This document shows, in pieces, positions 26,123 through 35,259 of a stretch of 64,000 nt of DNA. The position numbers were made by a program, and so were the translations under genes. Each line of letters opens with the position of its first letter. Within the stretch, counting starts at the first letter, position 1. The notes under the pieces are model-generated. The model ran no database searches, was not told the DNA's origin, and worked only from the letters and a program-made list of their open reading frames with translations. The DNA is from JBBRHQ01 sp963725315 (GTDB taxonomy: Bacteria > Actinomycetota > Thermoleophilia > Solirubrobacterales > 70-9), in assembly GCA_963725315.1 (NCBI GenBank), contig CAVRYA010000010.1, positions 124,001 to 188,000 on the forward strand, in the 5' to 3' direction.

Positions 26123-26175
26123 GACAAGCTCGACGAGCCCGCCGAGCCTGGTCTTCGGCTTGGGGATCGACGGGG

Positions 26176-26745
26176 TCAGTCCGAGCCCTCGTCGGACTCG
26201 CCCTCGGTCTCCTCGTCTCCCCCGGCTTCGGTTTCCGCTTCAGGCGCGCCCTCTGACGCTTCGGCCTCGGGAGCCTCCTGCGCCTCGGCCTCCTCTTCCG
26301 GCGCCGCCACCGGCACCACCTCTTCCTGCCCGACGCCCTCGGAGTCGATCGCCTCGCCCTCGCTGCCGGCGGGGGCGGCGATCACCTCCTCGTCGATGCC
26401 CCAGCGGCGCTCGGCCACCCGGGCGGCCTTGCCGACCCGGCCGCGCAGGTAGTAGAGCTTCGCCCTGCGGACGGCGCCGCGGCCGGCGATCTCGAGCTTC
26501 TCGATCTTCGGGGAGTGCAGCGGGAAGGTCCGCTCGACGCCGACCCCGAAGGACTGCTTGCGCACGGTGAAGGTCTCCCGCGACCCCGATCCCTGCCGCT
26601 TCAGCACGATTCCCTCGAAGACCTGGGTGCGGCGCCGGCTTCCCTCGACGACCTGGAAGTGGACGCGGACGCGATCGCCGGGGCTGAAGGAAGGCAGGCC
26701 CTCCTTGAGCTGGCGGCGCTCGATGCTGTCGATGATCGTGCTCAT
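26176..26745 (-). CDS. rplS: 50S ribosomal protein L19 with long acidic tail
   Basis: The first ~115 residues are ordinary L19: STIIDSIERRQLKEGLPSFS, GDRVRVHFQVVEGSRRRTQV, FEGIVLKRQGSGSRETFTVR, then KLYYLRGRVGKAARVAE. L19 sits at the 30S-50S interface. About 75 more residues follow, made almost only of Glu, Ala, Gly, Ser and Asp (for example EEEAEAQEAPEAEASEGAPE), which is unusual for the family. The tail is in frame with no sign of fusion to another domain. The next gene, lepB, begins about 50 bp on. Confidence 0.9.
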   Translation of the reverse strand: MSTIIDSIERRQLKEGLPSFSPGDRVRVHFQVVEGSRRRTQVFEGIVLKRQGSGSRETFTVRKQSFGVGVERTFPLHSPKIEKLEIAGRGAVRRAKLYYLRGRVGKAARVAERRWGIDEEVIAAPAGSEGEAIDSEGVGQEEVVPVAAPEEEAEAQEAPEAEASEGAPEAETEAGGDEETEGESDEGSD

Positions 26746-26826
26746 GGTGGCGATCGGGAATCGGCCCGAAAAAACCGCGCAATCCGGGAACCAGCCTGCG
26801 CGGTTGCGGAATGGTAGCGGTCGGCG

Positions 26827-27507
26827 CTACTCGCCGCCGGGCGAGCCGAGCCGCTCGGCGCGCTCGCGGCTGCGGGCCGCCCGCCACTCCCTGATCCGCT
26901 CGTGATCGCCCGAGAGGAGGACGTCGGGCACCCCCCATCCGCGGTAGCTCGGGGGGCGGGTGAAGTGGGGATATTCGGGTGCTCCGTCGAGCGCCTGGCT
27001 GAATGACTCCTCGACCGCGCTATCGCCGTGCCCCAGCGCTCCGGGGAGCTTGCGGATCACGGCATCGGCGAGGACCATCGCGGCCAGCTCGCCGCCGGCG
27101 AGCACGTAGCGCCCGATCGAGACCTCGTCGTCGGCAAGGTGGTCGTGGACCCGCTGATCGAACCCCTCATAGCGCCCGCACATCAGCGCCAGGTGCGGCA
27201 CCTGGGCGAGCTCGGTGGCGAGGGCGTCGTCGAGCAGGCGCCCCGAGGGCGCCAGCAGCACGATCCGCGGCCGATCACCGTGAGGGTAGGCGGCCTCGAG
27301 CGCGGCGTCGACGACGTCCACGCGGAGCAGCATGCCGGCGCCGCCGCCGTATGGGGAGTCGTCCACCTGGCCGGCCCCCAGCGGCGTCGTCTGCCGGTAG
27401 CTCAGCAGCCGCAGCTCCGAGCCCTCGTTGAGCGCGTTGTGGACCGGGCGCTGGGCCGAGAACCATTCGAAGGCCTCGGGGAACAGGGTGAAGATGTCGA
27501 GCCGCAT
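26827..27507 (-). CDS. trmD: tRNA (guanine-N1)-methyltransferase
   Basis: 226 residues. SPOUT-fold motifs are MRLDIFTLFPEAFEWF, GGGAGMLLRVDVV, LALMCGRYEGFDQRVHDHLA, and VSIGRYVLAGGELAAMVLAD, which make the knotted SAM site. The C-terminal domain has EYPHFTRPPSYRGWGVPDVL and LLSGDHERIREWR. It methylates G37 of tRNAs reading CNN codons to prevent +1 slipping. MRLDIF is taken as the start; a GTG three codons earlier is possible. The gene usually upstream, rimM, is missing here, khpA lying only a few bases away. Confidence 0.93.
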   Translation of the reverse strand: MRLDIFTLFPEAFEWFSAQRPVHNALNEGSELRLLSYRQTTPLGAGQVDDSPYGGGAGMLLRVDVVDAALEAAYPHGDRPRIVLLAPSGRLLDDALATELAQVPHLALMCGRYEGFDQRVHDHLADDEVSIGRYVLAGGELAAMVLADAVIRKLPGALGHGDSAVEESFSQALDGAPEYPHFTRPPSYRGWGVPDVLLSGDHERIREWRAARSRERAERLGSPGGE

Positions 27508-27532
27508 CTCGAACACCGGGCGGGAGCCGCCG

Positions 27533-27763
27533 TCAGTCCAAGATATCGACGATCACTCGCCGCTCGATTCGCACTGCCGCGGCCTTCGCCACCGAGCGGA
27601 TCGCGTTTGCCACCCGGCCACGCTTCCCGATCACCCGGCCGAGGTCGTCCTCGGCGACGGTGATCTCATAGACGAGGTCGCCGTCCTCCTCGAGCTCCTC
27701 GACGACGACCTCGTCCGGATGCTCGACCAGGGCCCGGGTCAGGAACTCGAGGAGGTCCTGCAC
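27533..27763 (-). CDS. khpA: KH-domain RNA-binding protein KhpA
   Basis: 76 residues forming a single KH domain with the VIGKRGRVANAIRSVAKAAA (GxxG-type) RNA-binding loop. The N-terminal helix (DLLEFLTRALVEHPDEV) is family-typical. KhpA proteins bind RNA widely and in some bacteria control cell-wall growth genes together with KhpB. It sits 6 bases behind rpsP and just ahead of trmD, its usual position, and is surely cotranscribed with them. Confidence 0.9.
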   Translation of the reverse strand: MQDLLEFLTRALVEHPDEVVVEELEEDGDLVYEITVAEDDLGRVIGKRGRVANAIRSVAKAAAVRIERRVIVDILD

Positions 27764-27769
27764 CCGCGC

Positions 27770-28027
27770 CTACCCGCTGGAGGTCGCGCGGATCCCCTTG
27801 GAGCGAAGCAGGCTGGCGACGGTCTCGGAGGGCTGGGCACCGTGGTCGAGCCAGTGGCGGGCGCGTTCCTCGTCGATCTCGATCAGCGACGGATCGGTCT
27901 GCGGGTTGTAGCGCCCGATCGTCTCGATCGTCCGGCCGTCGCGCGGTGAGCGCTTGTCGGCGACGATCACGCGCCAGATCGGGTTCTTCTTCGACCCCAC
28001 TCGTCTCAGTCTGATTCGCACTGCCAT
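27770..28027 (-). CDS. rpsP: 30S ribosomal protein S16
   Basis: 85 residues: AVRIRLRRVGSKKNPIWRVI, VADKRSPRDGRTIETIGRYN, and PSLIEIDEERARHWLDHGAQ. These are the invariant blocks of S16, which helps assemble the 16S body. Normal length. It follows ffh by about 20 bases. Confidence 0.95.
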   Translation of the reverse strand: MAVRIRLRRVGSKKNPIWRVIVADKRSPRDGRTIETIGRYNPQTDPSLIEIDEERARHWLDHGAQPSETVASLLRSKGIRATSSG

Positions 28028-28048
28028 CGGCCGCGGAAGGTTAGCGGG

Positions 28049-29416
<1,368 letters not shown>

Positions 29417-29443
29417 CGGCCCAGCTTAGTCGCAGGCGCCCAC

Positions 29444-29449
29444 TACGAT
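29444..29449 (+). promoter_or_regulatory. Leaderless-type -10 box TACGAT
   Basis: TACGAT lies six bases before ATG 29456. The transcript would begin at about the A of this ATG. The only Shine-Dalgarno-like run (GAGGAGG) lies inside the reading frame, ahead of a second ATG at 29474. Confidence 0.45.
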
Positions 29450-29455
29450 CCTTTG

Positions 29456-30730
29456 ATGAGGAGGCGACCCGCGATGCACCCCACCCCCAGACGAGACCGA
29501 CCGAGGCGCCTGCTCCTCCTCGGCGCCGCGCTGGCGGCAGCAGTCGCCGCGCTCCTCGCCGGGGCGCTCGGGGGCGGCTCCTGGGTCTACGCGGCGCTCG
29601 GCGCCCTGATCGCCGTGCTGATCGGCTGCGAGCTCTACTTCGGCAGCCGCGACCGGGACACCGATCGGCTCGCCGCGGATGAATCCCGTCACAGGTTCGT
29701 CGCCGAGCAGGCCCCGGTGATCGCCTACCTGGCCGAGCCCGGGGAGAAGGCGCGCTGGCACTACGTCAGCCCCCATATCGAGACGATGCTCGGCTTCACC
29801 CCGGAGGAGTGGCGCGAGGATCCGGGGCTGTGGCGGCGCCAGGTGCACCCCGACGACGTCGCCCTGGCGATCTCCGACGAGCGCCGGGCGCTCAGCTCCG
29901 GCGAGCCCAACGCGACCGACTACCGGATGCGGACCAAGGGGGGCGAGGAGATCTGGGTCCGGGACGTCGCGGTCGGGCTGACCGAGGGCGGGCAGCAGAT
30001 CACCCAGGGCGTGATCTACGACATCACCGGGCTGAAGCGCGCCGAGGAAGGCCTGCGGACCCGGGAGAGGATGCTGCAGGGCGTTGTCGGCGAGCGCACC
30101 CGGGAGCTGGAGCGCTCGCGGCTGGAGACGCTGCAGCGGCTGGCGGTCGCGGCCGAACTGCACGAGAAGGGGACCCACGAGCACACTGTCCGGGTCGGCC
30201 GGATCAGCGCCGCGATCGCCCACCAGCTCGACCTCTCCCCAGGCTTCGTCGAGCTGATCGCCCAGGCGGCTCCGCTGCACGACATCGGCAAGCTGGGCGT
30301 CAGCGAGGAGATCCTGCTTGCGCCCGGCGAGCTCTCCGAGGACGAGACGGCGACGATGCGCCGGCACACGGTGATCGGGGCCGACATCCTCGGCGGCAGC
30401 GAGGCGCCGGCGCTGCGCCTCGCGGAGCAGATCGCCCTCACCCACCACGAGCGCTGGGACGGTACGGGCTACCCCCGGGCGCTGCGCGGCGAGGAGATTC
30501 CGATCGGCGGCCGGATCACCCACCTTGCCGACGCCTTCGACACGTTGACCCACGGCCGCACGCGGTTCGAGCCGTGGACCGTCGAGGAGACCCTGGAGGA
30601 GATCAGCTCGGACTCCGGAACCCGCTTCGACCCCGACGTGGTCGAGGCCTTCCTGCGCCTCGAGCACGTCGATCTGATCGCGCCGGTCCGCGACTGGTCG
30701 GCGTGGAGGACCGGAGCCGCCCCGCGGTGA
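29456..30730 (+). CDS. PAS and HD-GYP domain protein (probable cyclic-di-GMP phosphodiesterase)
   Basis: 424 residues. Two membrane helices lie within about 20-62 (LLLLGAALAAAVAALLAGAL and WVYAALGALIAVLIGCELYF). A PAS domain spans about 77-200 (APVIAYLAEPGEKARWHYVS, then MLGFTPEEWREDPGLWRRQV), followed by a short coiled coil. The HD domain carries HEHTVRVGRISAAIAHQLDL, LHDIGKLGVSEEIL and THHERWDGTGYPRAL, so both HD and GYP signatures are intact. The expected role is membrane-linked breakdown of cyclic-di-GMP in response to a PAS signal. ATG 29474 is an alternative start with a good ribosome site. Confidence 0.85.
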   Translation: MRRRPAMHPTPRRDRPRRLLLLGAALAAAVAALLAGALGGGSWVYAALGALIAVLIGCELYFGSRDRDTDRLAADESRHRFVAEQAPVIAYLAEPGEKARWHYVSPHIETMLGFTPEEWREDPGLWRRQVHPDDVALAISDERRALSSGEPNATDYRMRTKGGEEIWVRDVAVGLTEGGQQITQGVIYDITGLKRAEEGLRTRERMLQGVVGERTRELERSRLETLQRLAVAAELHEKGTHEHTVRVGRISAAIAHQLDLSPGFVELIAQAAPLHDIGKLGVSEEILLAPGELSEDETATMRRHTVIGADILGGSEAPALRLAEQIALTHHERWDGTGYPRALRGEEIPIGGRITHLADAFDTLTHGRTRFEPWTVEETLEEISSDSGTRFDPDVVEAFLRLEHVDLIAPVRDWSAWRTGAAPR

Positions 30731-30733
30731 CTC

Positions 30734-30799
30734 CATGCCGGCGCGGTGTTAGCGCCGGCAGAGGCATGTAAGGCGGCGCAGCCGCCGCAAGTTATTCCC
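30734..30799 (+). repeat. Double-hairpin repeat, copy 1
   Basis: Begins four bases behind the HD-GYP stop codon. Hairpin A is GCCGGCGC-GGTGTTA-GCGCCGGC, the spacer is AGAGGCATGTAA, hairpin B is GGCGGC-GCA-GCCGCC, and the tail is GCAAGTTATTCCC. Related copies lie directly after it and at 42561-42624. Confidence 0.75.
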
Positions 30800-30800
30800 T

Positions 30801-30869
30801 CATGCCGGCGCGGCTCACATGACGCCGGCACATGCATGTGAGGCGGCAAAGCCGCCGCAGGTTATTCCC
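30801..30869 (+). repeat. Double-hairpin repeat, copy 2
   Basis: Tandem neighbour of copy 1. Hairpin A has the stem GCCGGCG/CGCCGGC with a different, longer loop. The spacer contains GCATGTGAG, hairpin B is GGCGGC-AAA-GCCGCC, and the tail is GCAGGTTATTCCC. The stems and tail are conserved while the loops vary. It ends 7 bases before the convergent ftsY stop. Confidence 0.7.
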
Positions 30870-30876
30870 GTCCTTT

Positions 30877-31878
30877 CTACTCCCCCAACAAAGCAGTCGC
30901 GAACTCCAGCGCGTCGAACGGCCTCAGGTCCTCGAGCCCCTCGCCGGTGCCGATCAGCTTCACCGGGATCCCCAACTCCGAGGCGATCGCAAGGGTTATC
31001 CCCCCCTTCGCGGTCCCGTCGAGCTTGGTCAGCACCACCCCGTCGAGCGGAACCGCCTCGGAGAACACCTTGGCCTGACGGAGACCGTTCTGACCGGTGG
31101 TGGCGTCGATCGCGATCAGTGTCTCGTGCGGGGCCTCGGGGATCTGCTTGCCGATCACCCGGCGCACCTTCGCCAGCTCCTCCATCAGGTTGCCCTGGGT
31201 GTGGAGGCGACCGGCCGTGTCGATGATCACCACGTCGGCCGAGCGGGCTCGGGCCGCGGCGATCGCGTCGAAGGCGACGGCGCCGGGATCGGCGCCCGCG
31301 GCGGAGCGAACCAGGTCCGCGCCGGAGCGCCCGGCCCACTCGGCGAGCTGCTCAGCCGCGGCCGCCCGGTAGGTGTCGGCGGCGCCGAGGACGACGCCGA
31401 GCCCGAACTCGTTGCCGAGGTGCCAGGCGATCTTGCCGATCGTCGTCGTCTTGCCGGTGCCGTTGACCCCGACCATCAGCAGGACGGCCGGGTCGGCGCC
31501 GAGGTCGATCCGGCGCTCGCCGGTCGAGGCGATCTCGGCGAGCATCTCGATCAGTCGCTGGCGAATCGCCGTACCGTCGGCGCTCACGGCTCCCGAGGTG
31601 ACCTCCTGCTCGAGGCCCTCGACCACGCGCGCCGTCGTCGGTGCGCCGACGTCGGCGAGGATCAGCGCCTCCTCGAGCCTCTCCCAGGTCTCCTCGTCGA
31701 TGCGGTCGAAGAGGCTCGCCGAGATCTCCTCGCTGAGGGCCGCCCTGCTGCGGGAGAGGCTCTCGCGCAGCCGCCCCAGGACACCCCGGCGCTCGCCCTC
31801 CCCCTCGCCTTCGGGCTCGATCGTCGCGGGCGCCTCGCGGTCCCCGAGATCGAGGATCTCCTGCCAGCCGGTCGGCAC
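30877..31878 (-). CDS. ftsY: Signal recognition particle receptor FtsY
   Basis: 333 residues. A short acidic N-terminal region (EPEGEGEGERRG) stands in for the long A domain of E. coli. The N domain is at about 35-110. The G domain has LMVGVNGTGKTTTIGKIAWH (G1), GAADTYRAAAAEQL, DTAGRLHTQGNLMEELAKVR and LTKLDGTAKGGITLAIASEL. GTG start behind GGCGAGGGG. It is the membrane receptor for Ffh-bound ribosomes. The gene follows smc by 12 bases and ends against the double-hairpin repeats. Confidence 0.95.
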   Translation of the reverse strand: MPTGWQEILDLGDREAPATIEPEGEGEGERRGVLGRLRESLSRSRAALSEEISASLFDRIDEETWERLEEALILADVGAPTTARVVEGLEQEVTSGAVSADGTAIRQRLIEMLAEIASTGERRIDLGADPAVLLMVGVNGTGKTTTIGKIAWHLGNEFGLGVVLGAADTYRAAAAEQLAEWAGRSGADLVRSAAGADPGAVAFDAIAAARARSADVVIIDTAGRLHTQGNLMEELAKVRRVIGKQIPEAPHETLIAIDATTGQNGLRQAKVFSEAVPLDGVVLTKLDGTAKGGITLAIASELGIPVKLIGTGEGLEDLRPFDALEFATALLGE

Positions 31879-31890
31879 CGACCCCTCGCC

Positions 31891-34260
31891 TCAGGCGGCC
31901 TCGGTCGCCTCGTCCGGCGCGATCCCGGCAAACGGAGACGGGCCGTCGCCGGCGGCCGCCTCCTCGCGCGGGAGCCGCCGCGAGACGACCTTGGTGACGC
32001 CGTCGCCCCCCATGCTGACGCCGTAGAGGACGTCGGCCGCCTCCATCGTCCGCTTCTGGTGGGTGACGATGACGAACTGGGCGCGGTCGCAGAAACGCCG
32101 GATCAGCTGCAGGAAGCGGTCGATGTTCGCGTCGTCGAGCGCCGCCTCGACCTCGTCGAGGATGTAGAAGGGACAGGGCCGGGCGAGGAAGACCGCGAAG
32201 ACGAAGGCGAGCGCCACCAGCGATTTCTCGCCGCCGGAGAGAAGCGAGAGCTTGCGGGTCGACTTGCCGGCCGGGGTGACCTCGATCTCGACGCCGAGGA
32301 CCTCGCGCTCGGAGCCGTCCTCGTCCTCGAGGCCCTCCCCCTCCCCCTGCGTCTCCTCAGCTTGCGCCGAGTCGGCGAGCGGTCGCAGCGAGACGCGCCG
32401 CAGCTTCCCCCGGCCGCCCGGGAAGAGGTGCTCGACCATCTCCTCGAAGTTCTTCGCGGTCGCCTCAAAGGTCTCCTCGAAGGCGCGCTCGATCTCGTGG
32501 TCGATCTCCCGGATCAGCGACTGCAGCTCGGAGAGGGCCCGGGCGGTGTCCTCGCGCTGGGTCTGCAGATCGGAGACGTGGGCGCGGGCCTCCTCGTACT
32601 CGCTCTCGGCGAGCGGGTTGACCGGGCCGATCTGGGAGCGTCGCCGCTCGAGCCGGGCAAGCTGGCGGTCGATCTCCTCGCGCTCGCCGTCGCTCAGGGG
32701 CCGCTGCGCAGGCCCGATCTCCTGCCCCAACCTCTCACCGATCTCGGCCAGCTCCTTGGCGGCCTCGGCGCGCCGATCGCCGAGGTGGGCCGCATCGACC
32801 TCGGCCCTGGTCAGCTCGTCGGAGAGCCCCTTCAGCTCCGCCTGCAGCTCGGCCTCTCGCTGCGAGCAGGAGCGCATCTCCGCGGCGATCCCATCGCCCT
32901 CGCCATCGCCACCGACGACCTTCGCCTCCGCTGAGGAGATCCGGCCCCGCAGCGCCACGGCGAGAGTCGCGACGGCAGCCGAGGCGACGGCGACGGCTTC
33001 GATCAGGTCCTCAGACTCGGCCACCAGCGCCCGCAGCCGCTCGCGATGGCGCTCACCCAGGAGGCCCTCGGCGCGGCGGGCATGTCGCGCGGCCCGCTCG
33101 GCCCCCGCCTGGACCGCGCCCAGGGCCGTTGCCCTCGCCGCCTCCGAACCCTCCGAGCGGGCCCGTCCCAGCCCTTCCGAGGCGGCGGCGAGACCGGCCT
33201 CGACCTCGCCCAGCTCCTGCTCGAGCTTGCGGGCGCGCTGGGCCGGGGCGGTCCCGACGCCGTCGACGTCGAGGGTCATTGGCCCCAGCTCGCTGCGCAG
33301 ATGCTCGAGACGCGCCTCGAGCTCGACGGCCCGGTCGCTGAGGTTGGCGTCGCGCACGGCGACCCGCTCCGCGTCGCTGCGCAGGTGGGTGAGCAGGCCC
33401 CAGGCGACGGTGCGCTCCCGGTCGCGGTCGGCGAAGCGCTCCTCGGCCGCCCGGCGGCGGGCGCTGACCTCGGAGAGCCGGCGCTCGATCCCCTCGCGCA
33501 CCGAGCGCGCGCGGCCGGCGGTCTCCTCGGCCGCGGCGAGCCGGTCCTCGCCGAAGCGGAGCTCCTCGGCGACCACCTGCGCCCTCAGCTCCAGCTCCTC
33601 GCGCTCGATTCGGGCGCCGAGCTCGGCGGCCTGCGCCTGGCGCTTCAGCGGCCTCAGCCGGGAGCGCGCCTCCCGCTCGACGTCGAGGGCGCGGTCGAGG
33701 TTGTCGCGCGTCGCCTTCAGCTTCAGCTCGGCGCGGCGACGGCGCTTGCGGTGCTTGCCGAGGCCGGCCGCCTCCTCGATCAGCATCCGCCTCTCCCGCG
33801 GCTTCGAGTGGACGATCGACTCGACCCGGCCCTGACTGATCACCGAGTGCATCTCGCGGCCCATGTTGGTGTCGGAGAGCACGTCGACCACGTCGACCAG
33901 GCGGCAACGGGCCCCGTTCAGACGGTAGGCGCCCTCGCCGGCGCGGTCGAGGCTGCGCTCGATCGAGATCTCGGAGAAATCCGTCGCGGCGCGGCCCTCG
34001 GAGTTGTCGATCACCACCTCGACCTCGGCGCGGCGCCGGCTGCCGACGCCGCTGCCGCCGGCCGAGATCACGTCCTGCATCGAGGACCCCCGCACCGCCC
34101 CGGGGCTCTGTTCCCCCAGCGCCCAGAGCACGGCATCGGTGATGTTCGACTTGCCCGAGCCGTTGGGCCCGACGATCACGCTGACGCCGGGCGAGAAGTG
34201 CAGCTTCGTCCGCTCGGGGAAGGACTTGAACCCCTTCAGGCTGATCGATTTCAGGTACAT
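31891..34260 (-). CDS. smc: SMC-family chromosome segregation ATPase lacking a recognisable hinge
   Basis: 789 residues against about 1150-1200 for bacterial SMC. Head motifs are intact: MYLKSISLKGFKSFPERT, Walker A GPNGSGKS (31-38), MGREMHSVISQGRVESIV, signature LLSGGEKSLVALAF (673-686), Walker B FYILDEVEAALDD (698-710), and the SMC-typical IGPVNPLAESEYEEA (544-558). Coiled coil fills 170-325 and 455-600. The middle (about 326-455) is Ala/Arg/Glu/Gly-rich, partly helical, and shows no globular hinge such as the usual conserved Gly-rich block. SMC dimerises through its hinge and loads on DNA with ScpAB. The position between rnc and ftsY is the normal one. Confidence 0.85.
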   Translation of the reverse strand: MYLKSISLKGFKSFPERTKLHFSPGVSVIVGPNGSGKSNITDAVLWALGEQSPGAVRGSSMQDVISAGGSGVGSRRRAEVEVVIDNSEGRAATDFSEISIERSLDRAGEGAYRLNGARCRLVDVVDVLSDTNMGREMHSVISQGRVESIVHSKPRERRMLIEEAAGLGKHRKRRRRAELKLKATRDNLDRALDVEREARSRLRPLKRQAQAAELGARIEREELELRAQVVAEELRFGEDRLAAAEETAGRARSVREGIERRLSEVSARRRAAEERFADRDRERTVAWGLLTHLRSDAERVAVRDANLSDRAVELEARLEHLRSELGPMTLDVDGVGTAPAQRARKLEQELGEVEAGLAAASEGLGRARSEGSEAARATALGAVQAGAERAARHARRAEGLLGERHRERLRALVAESEDLIEAVAVASAAVATLAVALRGRISSAEAKVVGGDGEGDGIAAEMRSCSQREAELQAELKGLSDELTRAEVDAAHLGDRRAEAAKELAEIGERLGQEIGPAQRPLSDGEREEIDRQLARLERRRSQIGPVNPLAESEYEEARAHVSDLQTQREDTARALSELQSLIREIDHEIERAFEETFEATAKNFEEMVEHLFPGGRGKLRRVSLRPLADSAQAEETQGEGEGLEDEDGSEREVLGVEIEVTPAGKSTRKLSLLSGGEKSLVALAFVFAVFLARPCPFYILDEVEAALDDANIDRFLQLIRRFCDRAQFVIVTHQKRTMEAADVLYGVSMGGDGVTKVVSRRLPREEAAAGDGPSPFAGIAPDEATEAA

Positions 34261-34315
34261 CTGCGCAGTATCAAGGCTCGCGGTTCGGTCGGACGCGAAT
34301 CGGGAAGCGTGGGTT

Positions 34316-35008
34316 CTACCCGCCCAGGGCCTTCAGCGCCTGCTCGGCGGCGACCTGCTCTGCCGCCTTCTTGCTGCGCCCGGAGCCGCGCCCCATCCCC
34401 TCCTCGTCGATCACGGCGGAGACCTCGAAGGTCCGGTCGTGCGGCGGGCCCTGCTCGCTGATCACCTCGTAGCTGACGGTCGCGCCACGCTGGGCGAGGA
34501 GCTCCTGAAGCGCCGACTTGAAGTCTATGCGGGTCTCCACCGCGAGCGAGATCCGCGGCTCGAACGCCTCGGCGACGGCGGCCGCGGTGCGCTCGAAGCC
34601 GTAGGCGAGGAAGCAGGCCCCGATCAGGGCCTCGGTCACCTCGGGGAGCGGTCGCTCGCCCTCGAGCAGGATCAGCGCCGGGATGCCGTTGGCGGCGCCC
34701 GTTTCGGCTGCCTTGAGCATCTCCGGGACGCCCAGGCGAGTGCCGACCGCGGCGCACGAGGCCCCGCTCACGGCCTGGTTGTGGATCTTCGTCAGGGGCC
34801 CGGCGTCCAGCGCCGGGAAGCGGGCGAAGACCTCGGCGGCGACGGCGAGGCCGAGGATGCTGTCGCCGATGAACGCCAGCCGCTCATAGGAGGCCGAGCG
34901 CTCCCTGGTCCAGGAGGAATGCGTCAGCGCCTGCCTGCGCAGGTCGGGCGGCAGGCCGGCGACCAGCGCCTCGAGCGAGGCGGCGGCGGAGTCGGGGTCG
35001 GTTGCCAC
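34316..35008 (-). CDS. rnc: Ribonuclease III with altered metal-site residues
   Basis: 230 residues. The nuclease domain has the signature YERLAFIGDSILGLAVAAEV; the family consensus is ERLEFLGDSVL, so one metal-binding Glu is Ala here. The second motif is LPEVTEALIGACFLAYG, with the Asp of the usual ADxxEA replaced by Glu while the last Glu is kept. The double-stranded-RNA-binding domain (DFKSALQELLAQRGATVSYE, ... GRSKKAAEQVAAEQALKAL) is normal. It processes rRNA precursors and other duplex RNA. It is followed by smc, and acpP lies 5 bases upstream. Confidence 0.85.
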   Translation of the reverse strand: MATDPDSAAASLEALVAGLPPDLRRQALTHSSWTRERSASYERLAFIGDSILGLAVAAEVFARFPALDAGPLTKIHNQAVSGASCAAVGTRLGVPEMLKAAETGAANGIPALILLEGERPLPEVTEALIGACFLAYGFERTAAAVAEAFEPRISLAVETRIDFKSALQELLAQRGATVSYEVISEQGPPHDRTFEVSAVIDEEGMGRGSGRSKKAAEQVAAEQALKALGG

Positions 35009-35013
35009 CTGGT

Positions 35014-35259
35014 CTAGGCGGGCGCGTGCTGGAGGACGAAGTCGACCGCGTCGCCGACCGTCTTGATGCGTGCCGCGTCCTCCTCGGGCACCGAGACCCC
35101 GTAGCGGTCCTCGAGCTCCATCACCAGCTCGTAGAGGTCGAGCGAGTCGGCGTCGAGGTCCTCCTTGAAGCGCGACTGCTCGGTGATCCTCCCGATCTCC
35201 ACCTCGAGCTCCTCGGCCAGGTGCTCGCGGACCAGCGCGGTGACTTCCTCGCGAGTCAT
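35014..35259 (-). CDS. acpP: Acyl carrier protein
   Basis: 81 residues, very acidic, with the 4'-phosphopantetheine site in DLDADSLDLYELVMELEDRY (Ser in DSLD). It carries growing acyl chains in type II fatty acid synthesis. It overlaps plsX by 4 bases and precedes rnc, a common actinobacterial order. Confidence 0.95.
   Translation of the reverse strand: MTREEVTALVREHLAEELEVEIGRITEQSRFKEDLDADSLDLYELVMELEDRYGVSVPEEDAARIKTVGDAVDFVLQHAPA

Noticed and set aside
30734..30869. CRISPR array
   Set aside because: The tandem units have no spacers and consist of self-complementary hairpins. A third copy lies far away as a single unit.
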